Translations under genes and position numbers: made by a program | The notes under the pieces: generated by a model | Seen by the model: only the letters and a program-made list of their open reading frames with translations | Databases searched by the model: none | Told to the model about the DNA's origin: nothing | Assembly (NCBI GenBank): GCA_002633005.1 | Contig: NMRA01000538.1 | Coordinates: forward strand, 230,989-294,988 | Reading direction: 5' to 3' | Length of the DNA stretch: 64,000 nt | Origin: Phoronis australis | Taxonomy: Eukaryota > Phoronida > Phoronidae | Part shown: piece after piece, positions 1-11,532 of the stretch | How the letters are laid out: each line of letters opens with the position of its first letter | Numbering within the stretch: position 1 is the stretch's first letter

Positions 1-435
1 CTTACTTTTATACTCTACATGTTCGTCCCATCATAAATTATTATCAATCATAACACCCAGATATTTATGTTTCTCAGTTCTTGCCAGCTGGGTGCCGTTG
101 ATAGTAATTGCAATGTTGCTTGGAGACAACATAGCCAGCCTCTGTCTGCTACAAATAGTCGTAACATTGGTTTTATCAACATTCAGAGTCAGTTTCTTCT
201 CCACAAGCCAAGCATAAACATGATTCATTTCTTCTGCTAAGGTGACATTGAATTCATCTATTGACTTGGCAGCAAAAAAGAGGGCTGTGTCGCCTGCATA
301 CATTGCTTCACTGACGTGGGTAATTCTAAAATCATTTATATTTTCACAAAATAACAATGGGCCTAGTAAAAACTAAAATTGCCACTATGGGGCACACCGG
401 TAGTCCGATCTGTCCAAAGTCTTAGTCGTCCGTTG
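1..435 (-). pseudogene. Non-LTR retrotransposon reverse transcriptase fragment
   Basis: On the minus strand this reads as the palm/thumb part of a LINE-type reverse transcriptase. A degraded G-V-P block and then GPLLFCENINDF (about 435-320) correspond to the usual GVPQGS..GPLLF.IYIND motif. The catalytic box follows as YAGDT instead of Y/FADDT, so the first catalytic Asp is Gly. The block LTLNVDKTN and then KYLGVMIDNNL near the left edge match the region after the palm. A TGA stop directly after NNL, before WDEHVEYK, and a broken frame around 360-430 show it is dead. It is cut by the window edge and abuts the tandem-unit repeat on its right. Clade cannot be fixed from this piece; I/Jockey-like is likely. 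Confidence 0.8.
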
Positions 436-1013
436 TCAACTTCATATAAATACATTTGCTAAATTCAATAAAGATCTTGTAGAGTGTTTAGGAGATACAG
501 CCATGGGTGCAAAAAGAAACAAAACTGCCACTAGGAGGTGCCACAATAGTCGAAGTCGTCTGAAAATCATCGTCAACCGTCCTCTTCATACTAAGAATAT
601 ACATGCTAATTTTCACAATCATTCTTAGTGGTTTAGTTGATAGAGAGGCGGACTCGAAAAGAGTAAAAATGGCCACTAGATGGCGCAAAATGCCTAAAAT
701 CCATCCGAAAACGAAAAGATAGCGTCACCTCATTAATAGATGCATATGTGCCAAATTTCATGAAAATCGGTTGAATGAGGAACTTCGAAGATATAGAGGC
801 AGATGTAAAAAAATAAACTTGCCACAAGGAGCACAGCGGTATTCGGGTCGGTCCGAAACTCGTCGCCCTCTATTGTCAAGCCCATAGGAACACACCAGCC
901 AAATTTCAATAAGATCCTGTAAGGGGTTTAGGAGATACAGCCGCGGACGCCCAGACAGAGATGACAGCAATACGCACCCACATATAAATATGTGGGCGCA
1001 TAAAAATGTAACA
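370..1013 (+). repeat. Interspersed element made of ~145-bp tandem units with a terminal hairpin (copy 1)
   Basis: Four diverged units of about 136-149 bp follow each other. Each has a core of the type TTGCCACTAGGNGGCRCA (near 390, 526, 672 and 821). Most also have a block like CCAAATTTCATGAAAATC and one like GGAGATACAGCC. The element ends with the 20-base interrupted palindrome CCCACATATAAATATGTGGG at 977-996, followed by GCGCATAAAAATG. A second copy with the same ending is at 56690-57605. The design (short tandem cores, hairpin near one end, no ORF) resembles the non-autonomous 'pearl'/Helentron-associated elements described in bivalves. That family assignment is inference; the repeat structure is seen directly. 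Confidence 0.75.
673..686 (+). promoter_or_regulatory. CTCF-like core motif inside the tandem-unit repeat
   Basis: CCACTAGATGGCGC fits the CTCF core consensus CCASYAGRKGGCRS at all 14 positions. It lies in the third unit of the repeat. The corresponding places in the other units are similar but imperfect, and the second element copy has ACACTAGGTGGCGC at 57283-57296 (one mismatch). Sequence match only; binding is not shown. Confidence 0.35.
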
Positions 1014-1015
1014 GT

Positions 1016-4000
1016 ACATAATGGCTTACACGGATACATGTCTAAATCCTAGATCGCACTTAATGGTTCTAGTACTAAGGCCAAAAGTCTGGATTGGATT
1101 TTTTTTCTGAGCTTTTATACGAAACTTCCAAGTTTTTACTCAAGTTTGTAGCTTGAATTCAGGGGTGGCAAAGTGTGTATTTGGACTAGAAAATCGTAGG
1201 CATAAACCATAAGCACAGACTAGTAAACATTTGTCTTGAGTTCGCACAAAAGGAAATTTTCCAAAGCAATTTCAAGTTCAATTTCTGGTAAAAAGATTAG
1301 ACCCCTCTCTCAGGCGTATTCTGGGCATTTTACACCTGTTATGAAAGAAGCTAGCTGCGCTACAAGAAGCGCTACGTGTCAAAGACAAAACATCACACCA
1401 ATATCTTGAAATGCCCGTGATCGCACCACATAAGGGGACCACTCAGCTTTCCTACAGATCCCACACTAAACAAACCTCTGTGCCTAAGTCATCTTCAGGC
1501 TCGTAGGTCTTCAAATCTATAACCTCAGCTTCTAGTCCTTTATTGGTGAGTTCTGTTAGAAGACTTTCAGCTAAAACCTGAAACAACAAACCGAATCCTT
1601 GTCTGAGCGTCCTCAAACTTCCCGTGCAGATTTTTGCACTAGGAAGACTTCAGGATTAACATGACAAAGAAATATGTCCGTGAAGAGTTCAATGTATATC
1701 ACTTGCAAACACACAACAGTTGCTGAAGGGTGTTACGTCCAGATCAAATGGTTCACTCCAATTTATAGAGTGCAACAAACTGAAGTCTTCATAATCTGCC
1801 TAAATACTAATAAAATGACCCATAATTCTCCCGTCATAATGTCTGACTGCGAGGGGAATTCTGAATCATGGTAGTCGAGTGCGAGAGGAGTTCACTACGT
1901 CGGAGTTAGTTGGAATGATGGGTTATGACAGGGAAACCAATTTTATCGTGTTAGAGCTCAAAAGACAATAAAACTGCTGTCAATCACTCAAGAGGGCTTT
2001 GTGTTGTCACAAGCATTTTCCACTGTCCAGACACGTTGAAATCTGGATTGCTCAGCCAGACCACATTCAACCATCAGTTAACTTCAAGGGTGTGAACTTA
2101 ACTTTTTCAATACAGCACCCTTTACCAGAACAACCGGAAAAAGCCAGGCAACCTCGATCACTATCATCAATGAATGAAAGCAATAATCAACCAGCCACGG
2201 CAGTCTTATCAATTTCCAGACAATGTAACTGTCATCCCTGTGGCTTTTATTTACTAGGCCAGGAAACACAAATGCTGAACTAAAAATCCAGTCTTTGATG
2301 GCAAGGCCTCCATTTTGGGACCAAATATTGGATTCATTTCCCTATGAAAAATATATAAAAATCTTGCAAAAATTCACACCAGGCCCCAAAATTCCTTTCC
2401 AATGATTAAAATATCTAAAGGTTAAACTCACTGAACTGCAAATTGCGAGTTTTGGTTAATTGAGGCATTACCGATAAAGAATGGCGACTTAGGGGGATTT
2501 TCCCCTTAACGGGAAAATTGCCTTCTCAGAAGGTACAGCCAGCCACCTTTCCCCTCAGAGGGTACGTGGTGAACCCATAGCAATAGCATGCACCCGTTGT
2601 CTCACCTTAGCTTTGCCAGTCTGTGTGCCGTAGAATATCTTCAGTCGGCTGGTTTCTCCCACATCTACACTTTTGTCTTCTCCGTCACCCGTCTGCTTGG
2701 CAGTATCAACATGTGGACTCAACTGTCAACAAAGTACACAGGGTGAACGTTACAAGGGAGCTAGAGTGAAAATTAAGAGCACACATAAGACATAAACATG
2801 ATAATCATAAATGGACAACAGTAGAAATACGGAAGTAAATAAATCGGAAACAATCAACACATGGGTTGAATTTAAACAGAGTTGAAAGCCTTTCAGTGAA
2901 ACCCACATTGTAAACAAGAGGCACAAAAAATGGGAAAGACACAATCAATTAGATTAAAGCACACAGCCTCTATTAAATCTTCTGACCACGTAGATGGCTT
3001 TGCATCCTATAGAACAGTGAATGAACGTTGCAAGGTAATTATGGTTAAAACTTCCAGGTTGTCAGTGAGGGCAAAGATACGGGGGTGGGCATTTGCCTCC
3101 ACTTCTTTCCTTAGGCACACAGAAGACTTTTTGAGATGCCACGTTTGCTTTAACATGAATAAAGCCTGGTTTCAAATCACAGCCACTTCTCCAGACTTGG
3201 AAATATGGTGCACAGGCATTGTTTAATACTAGGGTTTCTAACAAAAAAGTGCTTAACGCAACGTGTCAAAAGACTGAGAGTATGTCCGTCAAACCTAGGT
3301 GGTTTTCACCAAGACCTCAAGAATTTAGACACAACTCACAAAAACCGACTGGGAGATAAATGAACATAGAAACACCTGTTACAATCTGAGTAAGAGCTCC
3401 TAGAAAAAATGGCATCTCTTACGTAAAAGTCGCCAGTTTACGGCAGTCCTCAGCCTGTTTCGTACAAGTTTTATGACCTGGTTTTGAGAACGTTTTTGGC
3501 GTGAAAGTGCCATTCAATCAAAATATCAAATTACATATATTGTTGTTCTAAAACTAGTAGTGGACTCCTCACAGCATGCACACACCTTGACCGAGACACC
3601 AGACCTTCTGTTCTGCAGCATTAATAGCCAGACAGCCACTAAAATAGCCAGTCCATACAAGAGACTACTCCAGCAACAAGAGGACACATTCAGAGACAAG
3701 AGGTCCTCGAGGAAGTGGCTCCAACACATCCTGGCAGTCTGAAACAGAGATGGGTGAAACTCATTGACCTAAAGAGAGTAGTTTTGTACCTAGTGGCTAC
3801 GACGTTATCGAACATTTGTCAGCCAATCACATTCCCATCGTATGATGACCGGCGGCGTAAGCATCACACTGGGCTGCATCGAAAACGAAACCTATTGGAT
3901 GTCCACAGTACTAAAAATTTGGCAAGCTCAAAGTTTTTACCCAACTCGCTAATTGAAAGTTACGCGTTTTCTTATTAAAGTGGGACGCTATAATAGCAAT

Positions 4001-4097
4001 GTAGACAACTGTTTCATGGTGGTCTAGTTCACTTTCTACATCATCCACTGGACGTCATCTTAACGAGCTTGGAATTTTACTTTCAGTCTTAATATTG
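1016..4097. other. No gene recognised
   Basis: Only short unsupported reading frames occur on either strand. None has a recognisable domain, splice context or start context. A GGGGATTTTCCCC-type short palindrome near 2490-2510 is the only local structure I noticed. Confidence 0.6.
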
Positions 4098-4253
4098 TCA
4101 ACAACAGTTGTAGTATAAATAAACCACCAACAGTTGTAGTATAAATAAACCAACAACAGTTGTAGTATAAATAAACCAACAACAGTTGTAGTATAAATAA
4201 ACCAACAACAGTTGTAGTATAAATAAACCAACAACAGTTGTAGTATAAATAAT
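4098..4253. repeat. 26-bp tandem repeat, six copies
   Basis: The unit CAACAACAGTTGTAGTATAA plus ATAAAC is repeated six times, nearly perfectly. The second copy starts CCACCAAC and the last diverges at its end. Each unit contains the short inverted pair CAAC/GTTG. The minus-strand frame rich in Tyr/Thr/Val is a by-product of the repeat and not a gene. Confidence 0.95.
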
Positions 4254-4767
4254 CCACACTAGTTCTCCTTTGTCCCGCAGTTAAGAAAACACGTGCCTCA
4301 TTTTGGCATGTCAGGGACATTTTCGCAGGTCATGTAGGAAACTGTCAGGGTGTATAGACATTGCAATATTGCCAACCTGAACCGTTCAAAAGCCCTGCTA
4401 TATACTAGAAAGGTACTTTTGTTCGGTTCAAAATTAACCCAAGGAACATGTTTTATCCACTAGCTCTGACTGATGTCGGGGAAAGCGAAGACCTTAACAT
4501 CACACATCCATAGATCGTTGTAAGTTTATCCAATTTTCTCTTATCGGGAGTTACAGCCCACAGCGAAGCAGTAAAATTTTGTTGGCATTGGAAGGACAAA
4601 TAATACAGTCAAAAAACTTGTAAAGTAAAGCAATATGAGAACAACAAAAACCTGTGGAACTCCAATGACACGAAAACCATGAGGCTACTTAAGTGTTTGA
4701 CGTACATTGCGGCATTGTGAGTAAACACGTAGCGAGTGTGTCTCTGAGTAATGCAGAATGGCCCTAC

Positions 4768-4832
4768 GACTCTTTGGTTCATTCAATTAAGACTGCACAT
4801 GCCGTTGGTTCGAATCCTGCACTGACCGTGAT
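4768..4832 (+). repeat. tRNA-derived (SINE-like) sequence
   Basis: TGGTTCATTCAATTAAGA at about 4775-4792 resembles a tRNA D-arm/A-box. It is followed by GGTTCGAATCC at 4807-4817, a perfect pol III B-box/T-arm. The acceptor stem does not close, so it is a tRNA-derived element or pseudogene and not a working tRNA. Confidence 0.45.
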
Positions 4833-5280
4833 TATGAACATGAATGTGTTCACGCATGCACAGGGAGGAAACCCTTCCACTCAGTGCCCCCTCCCCACCC
4901 CTCAGGACTCACCCATGCTGGGTGGGAGTTGACAACAATGTGAATGTCATGAAGCCGTCTCAAAAGTTGCTTAAAATAGATCAACATTCCCAATTGATTT
5001 GCTTTCAGGAAATTCAGGAGTGCAAAATGAGTCGACTCGTGAAATGCCATTGATTTCCACATGCATGGCAAGTCTTAATGAAATGAATCCTGGACAAGTC
5101 AGTAATCTCCGCAACAGAAAATTCAAACTCAACTGGAATTATAAATTTAAGGAATAAGTCCGACAGTCCATGTCCGTACTGTGAGGATTTTTTGTGTTAA
5201 GTGTTGGAATATATGCATTGAATTGGCATCAAAAATTCGAAATGCCATAATTTACAATAGTTGACTAATCTACCAAAAGT

Positions 5281-5529
5281 TCAAACTCGTTACACAGGTT
5301 TTCAAATAATAATCGACCAATCAGTACAAGTAATACATTTTTGGAATCACCATGACTAGAGGATTCAGAAAATAGTAGTATCAAGTATGTAAGTTAACAA
5401 AGGTGATTATGTTCACTTGGAAGCTTAAATGGTCAATGCGGCCTTTAATGCTGAGTGAATGGTAAACATCTTGATCTTGTAGACAAGGCGACTTACTTAG
5501 GTGTCATTTTACACCATCATCTTTCCTGG
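5281..5529. repeat. Unmerged contig-end duplicate of 5531-5779
   Basis: These 249 bases recur directly after the single N at 5530. I found one substitution (T versus C in GCCTTTAAYGCTGAG). This is best read as two overlapping contig ends, or two haplotypes, that were not merged. It is not read as a biological tandem duplication. Confidence 0.85.
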
Positions 5530-5704
5530 NTCAAACTCGTTACACAGGTTTTCAAATAATAATCGACCAATCAGTACAAGTAATACATTTTTGGAATCAC
5601 CATGACTAGAGGATTCAGAAAATAGTAGTATCAAGTATGTAAGTTAACAAAGGTGATTATGTTCACTTGGAAGCTTAAATGGTCAATGCGGCCTTTAACG
5701 CTGA

Positions 5705-7180
5705 GTGAATGGTAAACATCTTGATCTTGTAGACAAGGCGACTTACTTAGGTGTCATTTTACACCATCATCTTTCCTGGGCCCCGCATATTACAGAAAAA
5801 ATCTCAAAAGCCAAATTTGCATTGGTGAGATGCAGTCGTGCGGTGGGTAAAACTTGGGGAATGTCCCCCAAGAATATGTTCTGGATTTATACTGCTGTTA
5901 TCCGACCTATAATGTCCTATGCTTCGTCGGTATGGGTAACGGCATTAAAACAGATTATCAACTTAGGCAGCTGCAACGCCTAGCTTGTCTGTGCATAACC
6001 TCTGCTTTTCCAGGAACGCCTTCTGCAGCCCCAGAAGTGCTAATCAGTCTACCACCACTGTACATATACCTTGAGGGTGAAGCTGCATGTGCTGCACTTC
6101 GCCTCAGATATAATGGTCAGTGAGTGAAAACTAACATCCCTGACTCTGTTGCACACAGAAGCCACAGGAATGTTTGCAATAAGCTAATGGCCAAGACTGG
6201 GCAACTATGGAACATGCCTAGTGATGTTCAGGTCACAGCTTTAAATCATATAAACAATTTCTTCACGGAAATTGGCGATGGATGGCCTACCGCAGAACAC
6301 AAGAATGAGGTGGTTTGTTATACGGACGGCTATAAACTGGAAAATGGCCAAACAGGTGCTGGGGTCTACTTTCCAAGCCTTCCTGTTGCAGATGCAGAAA
6401 ACTGGGTATCACTAGGCAATCTTGCCACGGTGTTTCAGGCGGAGATTACTACAATCAATAGAGCTGCTCAACAGGCACAACAATACAACACTGAACTTGG
6501 CAATCGGCCAATTACCATCTTTTCAGATAGCCAGGCAGCAATAAAAGCCCTAAAGAAACTAAGGGTCAACTCTCGTTGTGTTAATGCTTGTATTAATGAG
6601 CTTAACAAGCTTGCAATTGAAAGAACCGTCAATATACGCTGGGTCAGGACCCATGCTGGAATTGATGGCAATGAGAATGCAGACAGATAGGAGCAAGCGT
6701 TCTGCATTTTGTGCCTGAACCTGCTATCCCAGTATCTCACAGATGTTGCAGGATGAGTATACGCAACTGGGTACATACCCAGTCAGCTGCCCAGTGGGCA
6801 TAACTTAACTCCTGCAGAGAGACCAAGGAGAATTTTCCCAACGTGATCGAACCAAAAGGTTCAAAAAGCCTTCTGAGTCTAGATAGATTGGGTATAAGAC
6901 ACGTCATTCAAATTTTGACGGGCCACTGCAACCTAGCCCGACACTGACACATTACAGGGCATATGGGGAGCCCTGTGTGTCTTGAAGTGGTATTGACGTA
7001 GAATCTCCTAAACACCTGGTAGAGTCTTGCCCAGCTTTTTATAGGCTAAAGAGCAACCTACTGGATGGCACTGTTACATGCCTACAACACATAGTGCATG
7101 GCAACAAATGGAAACGTCTGTCCGTTTTCCTAAAGGAGACTGGCAGACTTGAAAACTTTCTTCACGAGGAGCCATAATTG
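5705..7180 (+). pseudogene. 3' half of a non-LTR retrotransposon pol (RT end, RNase H, zinc knuckle), broken
   Basis: In order: the end of an RT ORF (KATYLGVILHHHLSW, then AVIRPIMSYASSVW; 5705-5983), a frame change into QLQRLACLCITSAFPGTPSAA (to 6123), a TGA stop, then an RNase H domain at 6124-6690. The RNase H carries YTDG, QAEITTI, FSDSQAAI and THAGIDGNENAD, so the D-E-D-D catalytic set looks intact. After a TAG stop at 6688 more pol continues in broken frames. It ends in a Cys/His knuckle (VCLECGI..ESPKHLVESC, about 6978-7032) and GRLENFLHEEP with a stop near 7176. RNase H plus C-terminal CCHC-like knuckle places it in the I-like group of LINEs. It is 5'-truncated and carries a frameshift and at least two stops. 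A reverse-oriented relative is at 43765-44705. Confidence 0.85.
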
Positions 7181-7426
7181 GGCTCTCATGCTTTTGCTCA
7201 AGTGTTTTGTGCAATGGGCCCAAACCATGAGGCCTGCGCACGTCTGATGCACCGCAAATGACATCAGACCACCTGCACTGTTTTTTATGTACGTTAATGG
7301 AGTCGGATTGTAAACAATAACCAGAGGCACTTTTTCGAAAGTTGATCACATGGTGGAAAATCATGAGCTAAAAAACGCTTACAAAAATGATTTATCAGCG
7401 ATAATTCATGACAAAAAGATTATAAA

Positions 7427-7581
7427 AACTTACTAATACAGACCAAGGTAACGCTTTATTACACAAAATTGTCTTATAGTTAACTTTGAAGTCTGAAATC
7501 GGATAATTTACCGATGTGGGTTTTACATGGAGACCGATTTGGAGCACCGTGACCTACTTTTTGATTGTCCTCCCTACTTAA
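7427..7581 (+). repeat. Left flank of the piggyBac insertion, also present as an empty site at 12256-12410
   Basis: The 155 bases ending in TTAA (7578-7581) match 12256-12410 with one substitution that I can see (ATCGGATAAT versus ATCGGGTAAT). In the second copy the TTAA is followed by GAGTCGAATAC instead of the transposon terminus. Confidence 0.9.
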
Positions 7582-9185
7582 CCCTATAGCGACGGTACAC
7601 GCATATTTGAGTGAAAGCTTCAATCACCCCAAGTGCCAGTAAACGCATATATGAGTGTCAAAGTTCCCAGACAGTTTCTGCCACCTTGTGACAGCTAAAA
7701 ATAAATATTTCTCACACATGTGTACACATAGATTGATGACGTATACAATCAGTGTTTTTCTTTGTTGGAAGTGGCGTGTTGTTGAATTTGTCGGAATTTT
7801 TTGAGAGAAGTGTTGATATTTTAGTTATAAGATGGCAGGAGTAAGAGAGAGGAAAGTCAAAGTGGATACTGTTTTAGATAATGACCTTTTGTCACTGATA
7901 CTCTCACTTAATCATAGTGATTCTGACTCTGATGAGGATATTCCTCTCGCTCAGTTTGCCAGGCGATCAGACAGTGACACTGAAATGAGTTTGGAGGTTG
8001 AGCCCGACAGTTTAGAGGATGCCCCTGAGATCGCTGTGCCTGCTGATTTCCTGGATGCTCTTGGGCCACAAGAACCTGAAAGTGGTGGTTGGAGTGCGTC
8101 TCTGAATTCACGAAACGATGCCAACGTGAGATTTAAAAGTACACCTGGTTTGAAGCAACATGTCATTGATCATCTAGGTGGACAGGAAGCACTCACCTCG
8201 GCAACACCCGGTGGGCTTTTCAGACTGTTTTTTCCTGACCCTCTAGTCAAGTTGATCGTTGATCAGACAAACTTATATGCCAATCAGGAAAGACAGAGTG
8301 CACCCGAGAAACACAAAATGAAATGGCATGATGTCACAGTAAAGGAATTATTCACTTGGTTTGGTTTACTGTTCTGCATGGGTCTAATCTGCAAGGGAAA
8401 TATTCGCGACTATTGGAGTACACACTGGATGGTAGAAACTCCGGGATTTCGCAAATTCATGTCAAGAGACCGCTTCCTGGCTATCTTACGCTACATCCAT
8501 TTTGTCGACAACACCACTGCAATCACAGACAAGCAAAACCCTCTGTATGATAAGCTCTATAAAGTTCGACCGGTGTGGGATGTTGTTATTGATCGTTGCA
8601 AATCTGTCTATACTCCTCAACGTGAGATTGCGCTGGATGAATCCATGATTGCTTGCAAATCACGTTTTGGATTCAAGCAATTCATGAAGGACAAGCCCAT
8701 TCGGTGGGGACTAAAAGTTTTCATGGTGTCAGAGTCGTGTTCTGGTTACATTTTAAATGCACAGGTCTACACAGGTAAAGAACGCGAGTCAACGGCCAAT
8801 GGTCCGACACATGATGTGGTGATGCGAGTTACGGAACCGTTTATGAATTTAGGCCACCATTTATACATGGACAACTACTATACTAGTATCCCAACATTTG
8901 AGGAGTTGTTGAATCGTGGCACACTGGCTTGCGGGACTGTTCGTGCCAATCGCAAAGGACTGCCAGGAACTGTTAATGCGAAATCAGCAGCTGTGAAGGA
9001 ACTACCCCGCGGCGGCTCGTTATATAGATATAAGAATGCTATTACAGCAGTTACGTGGAAGGACAACAAAACTGTGAACGTATTAAGTACCATACCTTAC
9101 CCCGAGACTAACGACACCGTTCAACGCTCGGCAAAAGTGAATGGGAAGTGGGAGAAAATTAACGTGTCGCGACCAGTCGCCATAG
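7582..9185 (+). mobile_element. piggyBac DNA transposon, left end plus transposase, right end missing
   Basis: The left terminus begins right after the TTAA target at 7578-7581 with CCCTATAGCGACGGTACACG, fitting the CCY start of piggyBac inverted repeats. Two subterminal direct repeats, ACACGCATATTTGAGTG (7597-7613) and AAACGCATATATGAGTG (7641-7657), lie inside the end. The transposase gene starts 250 bases in. The element is cut at the single N at 9186, and no matching right terminus followed by TTAA was found downstream in the window, so the right end was probably lost in the assembly gap. Confidence 0.88.
7832..9185 (+). CDS. piggyBac transposase (C-terminus missing at contig junction)
   Basis: DDD-type transposase that excises and inserts DNA at TTAA. 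About 451 residues are readable without interruption. The N-terminus is acidic (Asp/Ser/Glu-rich, residues 28-66), as usual for the family. The DDE_Tnp_1_7 domain follows: a block around HKMKWHDVTVKELFTWFGLL, the first catalytic Asp in ALDESM (D269) and the second in LYMDNYYTS (D347). These positions are almost those of the cabbage looper enzyme (D268, D346). The ORF reaches SRPVAI and hits N at 9186, just before the expected third Asp region. The third Asp and the Cys-rich C-terminus are therefore absent. The TAC-TAG after the N is probably not the natural end. The unbroken frame suggests a young copy. Confidence 0.93.
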
Positions 9186-9186
9186 N

Positions 9187-11026
9187 ATACTAGAATAACA
9201 TTTCAATAAATCATACAATGTAAGTTAGTCATGGTACAATGTGACCGGCCGACATTCTCAGGGTTTGGCATTGTGTTCTTCTAGTACCTTTTCGGCGTAA
9301 CCACTGAGAGTGCGACATTTTTCAATAAAAAAGCATGACGTTATCTTCTAATACCTGGCATTACAAGCATTGCCAAATCTTTGCCTTTGATAATTTGTTT
9401 TACTTTTTTTCTGGTATGTTGTCCTTTCGTATGTCGTACATGCGGCTTGACTCGACTCGTGGGCGAGAAAGTCACGGTGCTGGCGTGACTTGGAATCCCG
9501 CTTAATCTCAACATCGCGTGTGCGTGAAGTTGGATTCAAATATTCATTACGGCAATCAGGTAAAAATTTGCGTTCAGTGTAAATTTTTTTGCAGTTATTA
9601 GCCTCACGGAATCGGAGGAATATGTGAATGGTTAATTAATTATTCTTTGTCGGGCTAATAACATCGCCAATGATTGAAGAAAGTCAATAAAGATTGGTTA
9701 AAATTTAAGCATGTAATTTGCTTTAGTACTCTGTAAATTTATTATGAACGTCAACGTAATAATTTGAGTGAACTTGGCAAGTTTCCTTGTGTATTCAAAT
9801 TTCACGCACACGCGATCTTGAGTCGGATTAAGCAAGGGTCCATTCCAAGAAAATTGACTAAGCTGAGATAAATCTTAACTTAATTTTCAGTAGCAATTTT
9901 CAAAGCCACTTGACTTAAACCCTCTTTTGAACATTTCAACCAATTATCGTTCTGTCACTTGCTAACGCATCACTGGAGTCAATTTTGAAAGATATAAACA
10001 AAAATCAACTAAAAAACTCATACTCTCTACGGTCGCAGATTGGACGGTTCTTGGTGAGCGGGGCTTTTCCACACTTTTGCCCTGCAGTTCTCTGAAAAGC
10101 GTACTAGGCCTAGGTCACGCTTGCCCGTGCAGTAGACTCTAAAAAGGAGTTTTCAAATTCTCTCCAAGCTTTTGTGGGTTGCCGAGGATTGTAGAGCATT
10201 ATTTTGTTTCAGGGAATTGTATGGGAAAGTCGTTTTCAATGTATGGACCAAACTTGGGTAAGTTTACTAGGTATGCTGGCTTCACTAGTTTTAAAAAATT
10301 TGCCATTTCAGTCCGTTTCAAGAAAGTGATCTTAAGTTTTACGTAAGTTTTTGACTTCAATTTTGTTTTTAGCTTGAATAACTTACTGGACTTGAAACTT
10401 TCAGTGTTCAGGTTGAGACAAATTTTAGACTTAGTCAAAAATTGAACTGTAGTCATGCAGTTTTGGAACGGGACCCAAGTTCATGTGCAGCAACGCCACC
10501 CGGTGGCTACTCTGTAACTGCACTTACATCCACCAGGGTCGCTTGTCTTGAAATCACCGGAAATCAGCAATCCATTTTACTCGCAGAGCCGTAAATTCTA
10601 GTGGACTCCCTCTGCCTCTGGTGAGTTTTGTTGACCGAGCGAATGCCCGTTACAGTTGCAATTTACTATGTTTGCGATCGTTCTCATATATGCGTCTAGT
10701 TGGTCCATATATAAGCGTTTTGTCCCGAATGTTACAATGTAATCTTGTTCCACGGCACAGACACCGAGACAGAGCCAGCCAGCTAGCTCAGTCAGTAGCT
10801 GTATGTAGGGAGGACAACGTTTTTTAATTTTTTTACAATACCCATGTGTCATACATTTTTGAAAAGCCCTTGGTGTGAGAAATGAAATGGTGCAAAAATC
10901 AGAAAAATTGGATGAGCGGTTGACGAGAAAATGGCTGTTGAAACGCGACGATTATGCGTAAAATATCTGCCTTTTTACATAATTTCGTAAAAAATAAAAG
11001 AATATACATGTGCTGCATATAAAAAG
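9187..11026. other. No gene recognised; contains two pieces of a small dispersed element
   Basis: No coding signal. Contains parts of the element described at 39766-40005 (at 9838-9900 and 10306-10466). TATATAAG at about 10710 is a TATA-like string with no supported gene behind it. Confidence 0.55.
10306..10466 (+). repeat. Partial copy of the TTTCAAGAAA-ended small element
   Basis: Aligns along its length with 39843-40003. Shared blocks include CGTTTCAAGAAAG/TGTTTCAAGAAAG at the start, GTTGAGACAAAT, TTAGACTTA and a TGAACT block near the end. Homology was judged by eye. Confidence 0.6.
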
Positions 11027-11242
11027 NTTCGTCTAATTGAGACAAACATGGTGGTGTGTATTATATAAAATTTGGATCGATTTCTACAGAGATATTGCTG
11101 TTTAGGTGTGTTGTTAGCATATAGAACAGGCTCATCATGTTTGATGAAAACAATGGATTACACAGCTTAAAAGGTAAAGAGCAAAGACACCACATCAGCT
11201 CAGAAATAAATAAATCTGAGCTAGGAGGAAATCACAAGATCA

Positions 11243-11403
11243 CATTGGTGGATTTGGGGGGTGCAAGGGGGCCTGGCCCGTGGCCCCCCTAAAACTCCCA
11301 TATTTCATTTGGCAGTTTGAGGGTGCAAATATCTTACGGATAAAATCCTGCATAATACTCTGCCCTGCCCCCCTCCTATCTAAAAATCCTAGATCTGCCC
11401 CTG
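11243..11403 (+). mobile_element. hAT-like non-autonomous element (MITE)
   Basis: The right end, read outward on the minus strand, is CAGGGGCAGATCTAGGATTT, a form typical of short hAT-like termini. The left end CATTGGTGGATTTGGGGGG is a decayed inverted counterpart. The interior is G/C-run rich with no ORF; total length about 161 bp. Similar single ends (GGCGGATTTAGGGGG near 15844; GGCGGATCTAGG near 59172) suggest a dispersed family. Confidence 0.5.
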
Positions 11404-11532
11404 AATACTACTATATGGGCAACACATCATTGCCTGACAGTGACAGGGGGCTGGGGGAGGCTATAGCTCCCCACTTTTTTCTGTGCTGGGTGCCACCCAT
11501 GTACTATTAGATCGTATCATGGCAAAAAACAT

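Noticed and set aside
4098-4253. Regular array that could suggest CRISPR
   Set aside because: Units are contiguous 26-base tandem copies with no spacers, in animal DNA.
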